The notes under the pieces were generated by a model. It saw nothing but the letters and a program-made list of their open reading frames with translations, searched no databases and was not told where the DNA came from. 64,000 bases of DNA from Turbatrix aceti (taxonomy: Eukaryota > Nematoda > Chromadorea > Rhabditida > Panagrolaimidae), in NCBI GenBank assembly GCA_963969345.1, contig OZ017767.1, forward strand, positions 5,050,739 through 5,114,738, in the 5' to 3' direction. Both the position numbers and the translations under genes were made by a program. Within the stretch, counting starts at the first letter, position 1, and each line of letters begins with the position of its first letter. Shown one piece after another: positions 57,360 through 64,000 of this stretch.

Positions 57360-60300
57360 TTTTTTGCTGTTTCTCGAATTCCTACTCTGTTTTTTTATGT
57401 TCTCATCAGATTTGCAATGTGTACTGAATAAATGTTTCAATCTGAATTAATTGTTGCGGGAGATCGCGCTGGTTCTTGAAGGGAAATCTGGGTGTTTGCA
57501 AAAAAAAAACCAAAAACGTTAATTGAATATTTTTTTCATCCAACATCCATCGCCGATCAATTGTTGTTTTTCAACGTATTATGACTGTTTTTATGCATTA
57601 ACGAGCCATTTACCAGAATAATCGTCGCCGGGAAGAACTTTGGCGAGGGCAACGAACTAATCGTGCATTATGAATTACGTCTGTGCTTATGGGGTTCCGT
57701 GAATGTCTCTACTCTGCGGGAAATATCCTTCAACGTAATCTAGACTGCTGTTAATACAGTATTCCGTAAAGGAATGTCGCAAAAAAATTCTGCGTCGGTC
57801 GGAAAAAAATTTACTGCCCTGTCGGTTGCGCAAGGAATTTATTTTTGTATTTTTCTCGGGGAGTACATGAACGAACGCCGCGCTGCTGGCACCTTATTGT
57901 CTGGTCAGGTGTCTGCCCAAACTTTTGTATGGACTATATTGGACACGATCTGATGCGACTGCTTGCTTTACAATTAATCTGCGATGGCATCTTGGTTTTA
58001 CGATTGTCCACGAGTGGGGGAGGTTTACAGCCCGTATTTTTTTGCCTTCTCACATTCATACCCCTTTCTTGGGATCATTGCGTTGCAAGACTCTGAATAT
58101 GGGTGGGAGGGTGTCCGCGTTGACCGGACAAAAGGCATGAAGCGGGCGTTGTTTTGCGAGTCATCGACACGTGCGGTCATCCATCAAATTTCAGGCTACG
58201 ATGAGGATGTGCACTGAGAATGACCGATATTAACTTCCGTTTTACCAAATAATTATGGAAGCATAATGGATAATGCTGATTGATGAAATTATCCGTGACA
58301 CTTTGGCCCACTGCTGCTGCTGCTGCGCGCTTTCTGTCGTCGAATGGAAAAGCCAGTGCGGGAAGCGCGCATTCCCATGCCCGGAGAACAAAAACCAACT
58401 CGGTTGCGCTCCCAGAAAAATCCGGGAAGACGATTGGACGGAGCTACAAAGACCCAGACTGCCGGAGAGGATCCGAGTCTTTTGTCCGTGCTTCGTCTTT
58501 GTTGGGTCTTTGGCGCTGCAGTTTTCAGCCGGGGCGGAGAGGAGCCAAATGTCGCATTTGGTTCAGCTGAGCTGCCATACTGTTTTTCTGAATGAATTCA
58601 ATTAACCTTTTTTTATTCAAACTCAAACGCGTTAGGTTGAAGGTCCTGCCGGCTGCCGAGACCTTGGCGGGAACGCCAGCGATTATCCGCTGAAAGCGAT
58701 CTCCCTTTGTGTCGGCGCGCGCGCGCCCGGATGCCGTCATAATCCGTTACCAAAACAATCTCGAATCCAATTGAGCCAAGTACTCCCGGCCCAAAACAAA
58801 GGCAACGAAAATTGTTTCCGCTTACGCTGCCGTCGTCGTTCTCCATTGCGTTGCGCTGTGCCCAGCTCTGTTGTTTTGACAGGCGCTCATTCGCTTCCGT
58901 GCTTATCCCTCGTTTGGCCATTCATTGTTGGAACCTGACTTTTGACTGGCCAGATCAAGTAGCAGAGGTCAGGTCGATTTACGCCAAATCAAAAATCTGA
59001 TCGCTTTTCTTTTCCCAAGATGCGGCGTTGGTTGCGCAATACCGAGCGCGATCGTCGCGTCCTCGCGAGTCCGCGGACTCTATCTATCGCTCGGTGGGCT
59101 CGCTCTTCTTAATTGTCGGTTACTTTGTGCCGGGTGGTCATCCCCTTGCGATAATCTTCCCCCACACGGCGCAGGGGGTTAACTACCGTGGGAAGAACCC
59201 GTACCGTCTTCGCGCACCTCCCTTCGACGGACGACAAACGTGTGCGCTTGACCTTTCGTCTTCGTCTTCGTTTTCATGAGGCCGTTGAGGGCCTGCCTCG
59301 TCATATCTGTCTTCCTGCTTTTCTGCAAGCGTGTCCTTTCTTAGGGGACAGCGACCCTTGACTTCCTGATGTTTCCGTTCCTCCAGGTCCGGTCACTATG
59401 TACTCCTACTCCCGCCAAGAAGCGCGTGTTGCACATCCCTCACTTTGTCACACAATCCCACTTGAGAGCCGGGCCGGGCCGGGGCAAATCGCAGTGCTTC
59501 CCTGGAAGATGTGCGATGTGCCATTTGGTCGGAGGACTCTGGGCGGCAGCAGCACTGCATACAGCCAGCCGGCCGTTTGCTTGCTTTTTTCGCTGCCTGC
59601 TGCCGCCTGCTTTTGCCTCAAGGTCGAGTGTGCGCGCGCACATTTGATGGATCTGTGTCGAGTCCACAGACCGACCTTCGCTTGCTTCGCCAGGGGGTCT
59701 TTCTGGCCGCGGCGTCGTCTTCGTCTTCATGCATGAAAATGAAGCAAGCAAATAGGCGAAAGCGAGTCGTTTCGCCTTTTTCCCTCTCCCGACGCTGCCT
59801 GCGACATCAGAAATTCCATCAATTTGGAACACAGGCAGGTTGGTAAAGAAGAAAGTGCAGTCGAAACTGATAAGAGACCTGATCCCTGCTCCCTTTCACG
59901 GACTGCTGACTCAAGCACGTCTCGAGGTGCACGCTAAAAAACACCTGCACACCACCACCGCGGCGGCGGCTGTTGATAGGAACGGTCTTCCGATAACCCG
60001 AGAGCTACGGAATCGATGCGATGGAGCGAGCGATATGCCTCCGTCGCTGTTGTGCGCGCTGGCTTTGGTCGTCGGCCGCCGATCGACTCGATATGATTCA
60101 ATTCGATTCGCTGCCGCCTGCTTGCTCGGACTCGGGCTCGGGACAGCTGTTGCGCCACTCCACTCCTCGCACAGTTGCACTCCGGCCGCGTTGATTTGGT
60201 CTTATCCCCGGTGCCATCACTGCTGGCTGCCGTCGATCGATGCGATCCCTGCTCTCTTCCCTCCTTTCCCTCTTCGGGGGCTACCATAATCACCAGCAGG

Positions 60301-62362
60301 CAAGGCAGAAAGGTTCGCCATCGTGTTTCGTTTTTTTTTCTTCCCGCTGCCGTCATTGCAACGCGACAGACTGCCCCGTCCCTCCCTCCCCTCCCCTCGC
60401 CTGCTGCACGACAATCCTAGAGGCCAAGAACGCGGCGAACAAAAGCGATTAATCTTCGAGTGCCAGACATTGACCGCGAAAGCAAGCGCAGCCGCGCTCG
60501 CGCACGACTCCGACTTCTCGCCGCTGCCTTGGATTCGACCGAATCGCGGTCAAATCGTTTACTGCACCAACCGTAAAACGAAACAAAACTAAACTCGGCC
60601 AGCAGTATAATTCAGGATACGCGTGCCAAGGACTAAGGATTGACTTGCTCAGCTTGATAACAACCTCATACGCCTTCGGAGCAATTAGCCGCGTTGCTTT
60701 GGGCAAATTTGCCCAAAAAGGGTGGCTTGGATGGACTTGTCCATGCCCTGTGGCTGTTCTCGCAGTTCCAAACGGTGCGATCTTTCTCCTCATGTTACTA
60801 GCCTGCCTGCAACGGTGCCCCTGCCTTGCGCAGGTCCGTCGCGCATATGCCCGCCTGCCTGCCTCCGGGAGACAGAGGACAAAGGAACACGCAGCAGCCT
60901 TCACTTTTTTGGCGGGAAGCTGAACAAAAAAAAACTCCCCCGCCGTTTCCGTGGATTCAGCTCAGCGTCGTAGTATTTAGTATCGATTACTAGGGGGCCA
61001 GTCTCTCTGCGTGGAAAGACGCGCAGGAGGCCGTCAACCCGGCGGCGGACCGACTGCTGTCTTCTTTCCTCCATCCCCCCGACAGCCGCTTGACTGACTG
61101 ACTTGCCCGTAGTACAACTACTACTGCTCGCGGGACGACCGCTACAGTAATCCATCGACTCAGGCGGAGTCAAGGACAGCCATTGGCGTGCGCCTCGTTC
61201 GGCGTCGTGTCGCTTGCCCCAGGACGCGAGAGACGGCGGCAGGACTCCACCCAGAGAGCCGAGTCAACGGATGATGACGCGCGTGCGCGTTTTGTGTTAC
61301 CGAGTAATGCGATTGATTTAGAGATTTTCTCGCCCCTCTGTCTGGATGGATGCGTGTAGCACGCGCGCGGCGCTGGTTCTCGTGCCAGATCGGGCCCCTG
61401 GAGGCCGGGAGCGCGCGGATGCCCCCCGTGTGACGGGTGCTGTGTTTGAGATGGATTGAGACGCACGCAGCGCGTAGCGCACACTGCTGGCGCCTTCTAG
61501 CTTTGTCACGATGCGTGTGTTTTTTTCCCCAATGCTGCAAGGCGACGGGAGAAGTGTATTCCTTCCTTCTTTCCCGCTTGCCTTTTTCTATTCGTCCAAA
61601 GATGTTCTCCTGCAGTTGGGCAATATTTTGTGGCGATGAGTTTGTCTCCTTCCTCTCCCGTCGAGTATATGTCAGACAATCAGTCAGGATGGGTGTACGC
61701 GTGTTGATTTGGCACTCGATCATAGCGACCGACCGCCGCCACTCCCCGCCGGGCTGGCCGTCGTCCAGCAGCGCACGCTTGCGCCGAGTTTGCCTGGCGA
61801 CAGCTCCATGTCACCGAAGATGACAGACGGCGGTCGTTGATTAGCGAGATTAGCTTGGTTTTGACACTTTTGGGACTCGTTCACCGGCACGCTGCGTGCT
61901 CGTCAAATCGCCGCGTTGCGCACTCACTCTCGAACGACTGGTTGCCAAAAGCCGACTGGCAGCGTGACAGGAAGTCGTATCGTATATTCTGTTTGATAAC
62001 CCGTCGCCCATAAACTGTCTGAATGCGTTTTAGTGGCGATTACTACTCGTGTTACAAAGTTTGGACGACTTGATTTACCCGCACTTTGACGTGCACACAT
62101 GCGCCTCCCGACCAATGAATTATGATTACATTTATCTTGGTCATGTCAAATATTGTGACAAGAACAATCCCGCGATACTTCATTCTGTCACATTGACAAT
62201 CAACGATAATTCACCCCCGCGAGAGGGGCGAGAGATTTATGCTTTATCGCTTGATGGCCCCCGTCCGCGTGTTGTTTATGGGGTGTTGCGAGTTGTCACC
62301 AGGCGCGGGATTGCGTAACACGGGATTGGACACGGACACTGACCACCTTCTGCTTTTTTCAG
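57360..62362. other. Large intergenic region upstream of the MEIS-like gene
   Basis: About 5 kb. The AATAAA signal of the PIR-1-like gene is near 57425. The rest has mixed GC content with short CTGG/GACT/CTTCGT repeats and no reading frame I can defend. Developmental homeobox genes often carry long upstream regions, so this probably holds promoter, enhancers and an untranslated first exon, which I could not locate. Confidence 0.5.
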
Positions 62363-62480
62363 GCAGGTGCGCGTTCCGACGTATAAACGAAGCAGAGGAA
62401 ACGACGCTAGGCCAAGGTGCGCTTCGACCGACTGTGCAACAAGTACAAACTGCTTCAAGCAACTGGCTCCCGAGTTGCCA

Positions 62481-64000
62481 ATGATGTACCAGCCGGGCGA
62501 CGTGTCTAACGTCAACGGCGATCACCCCACGACTTCCGCAGGCGATTCCCTTCCGGCAGCAGCCGCCGCGGCTTCGCTCAACTTTTTCAACAGCGTGAAC
62601 ACTGATGTATCCGCTGCCGCAGCCGTCGCAGCCGCCGTCGGGAGCAGCTACGGCGGAGGTCTTGCGCCGACGACGATTGCCGGCGGCCTGCAGGACGACG
62701 AGCTAATTCGCATGGAAAAGCAGGCCATATTTACGTGAGTTTTTGAATGCGCTTTGGGAATGGAATGCGGAGGGGTACGGTAGGAGGACTCTGCCAGCGG
62801 GGGGACTTATTTCCGCTGCTGGCTATCGATTGGCACGCTCGCATGACAGCAGCGGCAGCCAGCAGCGACATCCTCGATGGCACAGTTTTTTTTCTGCGGA
62901 GTTTTTTTCAACGACGAGACCGGCACCGGGAACATGCAAGGTGCGGCCAGGTGTCGCCATAAATTTCCGTGAATGATCCCCGTAAATCTTGCGAAATGCC
63001 ACACACCACAGTGAAATGACAGGTTTCGGGCGAGAGAATTGCTTCACTTTACAAATAGACTTGGCATACCACTGACCAGCCGTGTGGCGATCGATTTTTG
63101 TTTACGAATGTAATAATAATTTGAAAGGAGGAAAAACAAAATCGATAGGCACTGAACTGATCTGATTGCACGTCTGCGCAGACAGGCGCGCAGGTGAGAC
63201 TTGTTGTCACACATGGGCGCATTTTGCCTGTCGCCCTCCGGTCTTATCACGTAGTTATGTTAGAAAGAGCTGTTTTTTGCTATACCGGTGGCGACACCAT
63301 TCCAAATACCTGAAAGAAGTGCGTAAAAAACCGCGTTTATCTCCTGACTTGTGTTTTCATCCCAGTCGAGAGCGCGTCGTCGAGCACCGGTGTCACAATC
63401 GATGCTCGGTGATTGATGGCTTCTCGCTGTGATTTCCAGCAGGCAGGAGTAGCGCAAAAAACCTTTACAACGCGAGTTTTTTTGAGCCTAAGACGGTGTG
63501 ACTTGGGGGTTGCGTAGACGTTCGCTGTATACCGTTCGCCACTTTTTTTGTAGGAATGACTTTCTTATCTGCCCAGCTGTAGTGATTTGTGATTTTTGAA
63601 CCAGAAATGACCATATTTGTATTTCAGGCACCCGTTGATGCCGCTTCTGACCTGTCTGCTCGAAAAATGCGAGTTGGCGACTTCGACCCCTCGCGACCTC
63701 CACGACCTGAGCTCCGGGAGCTCCGTATGCACCGCTATGTCGTTCAAGGAGGACATCGAGGAGTTCATCAAGCTCCAGGAGCAGCAGCCCACCTACTGCC
63801 CCTCCAATCCGGAGCTTGACAATTTTGTAAGTTTTTTTGAGTCTGTTGCATCGTTTATTTGAATAATTTCAGATGCTGCTGGCCATCCAGATGCTCAGAA
63901 TCCACCTGCTCGAACTCGAAAAGGTGCACGAGCTCTGCGACAACTTTTGTGGCAAATACGTAAACAACCTTAAGGCCAAGATGGTCATGGACGTAGGGGC
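62481..64000 (+). CDS. MEIS (unc-62/hth-like): MEIS/homothorax-type TALE homeobox protein, 5' part
   Basis: Exons 62481-62734, 63628-63826 and 63873 to beyond the right edge, so only about 194 N-terminal residues are present. An Ala/Gly-rich lead is followed by the MEIS N-terminal (PBC-interacting) domain: [22 protein letters not shown], then [17 protein letters not shown] and [19 protein letters not shown] with KMVMDV at the cut. CELAT-TPR and NPELDN favour MEIS/homothorax over PREP/PKNOX. These proteins bind Extradenticle/PBX, carry it into the nucleus and act with Hox proteins on DNA; the homeodomain would lie to the right. The acceptor TTTTTTCAG ending at 62362 marks an upstream intron, so the 5' untranslated leader is spliced. 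Confidence 0.95.

Noticed and set aside
1..64000. CRISPR array, bacterial insertion sequence, prophage or telomere repeat
   Set aside because: The DNA is eukaryotic. The regular repeats are a 328-bp satellite without spacers, and no transposase, integrase or TTAGGC-type tract was seen.

Overview
The window is animal nuclear DNA. Genes have many short introns with GT(A/G)AGT-like donors and T-rich TTTTTCAG acceptors, AATAAA poly(A) signals, a Pol III tRNA gene, and the metazoan families CRIM1 and MEIS. The short T-rich introns, close gene spacing and an Arp2 that reads much like the nematode version suggest a nematode or similarly compact invertebrate. That placement is an inference.

Region 1 (1-24360) is a giant palindrome. 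Left arm (1-7826) and right arm (16537-24360) mirror each other with no difference I could find except about 2 bp in a poly(A) tract. Position 1 still pairs with 24360, so the palindrome runs off the left edge. The core is a 328-bp satellite: about 29.5 units on + (6861-16522), then an abrupt inversion to 3 units on - (16523-17502). The outer part of each arm is a chain of exon-sized GC-rich blocks with AT-rich, intron-like spacers. The blocks are dense in hairpins, and paralogous blocks carry compensatory base changes that keep the stems.

Region 2 (24361-31400) continues the same kind of block (hairpin-rich, with splice-like ends read on the - strand, mostly non-coding), including a tandem duplication of about 0.9 kb. 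At its upstream end on the - strand is a gene for an acidic, disordered, probably nuclear protein (34420-31396).

Region 3 (35080-64000) is ordinary gene-dense DNA: a dienelactone-hydrolase-family enzyme (-), Arp2 (+), a CRIM1-like transmembrane VWC/antistasin protein (+) with a tRNA-Ala(AGC) antisense in an intron, a small four-helix membrane protein (+), PAAF1 (-) and an ERG28-like ER protein (-) that may form an operon, EMC3 (+), a DUSP11/PIR-1 RNA phosphatase (+), and the 5' part of a MEIS/homothorax homeobox gene (+) cut by the right edge. Exon frames were checked by length arithmetic for every multi-exon gene. The large gaps (42.1-46.3 kb and 57.4-62.4 kb) show no coding sequence I can defend.

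The most unusual system is the palindrome with its covarying hairpin blocks and inverted satellite. A transcript starting at the 34.4-kb gene and running leftwards could in principle read one arm and then its complement, giving a very long hairpin RNA. Nothing in the sequence shows that such a transcript exists.
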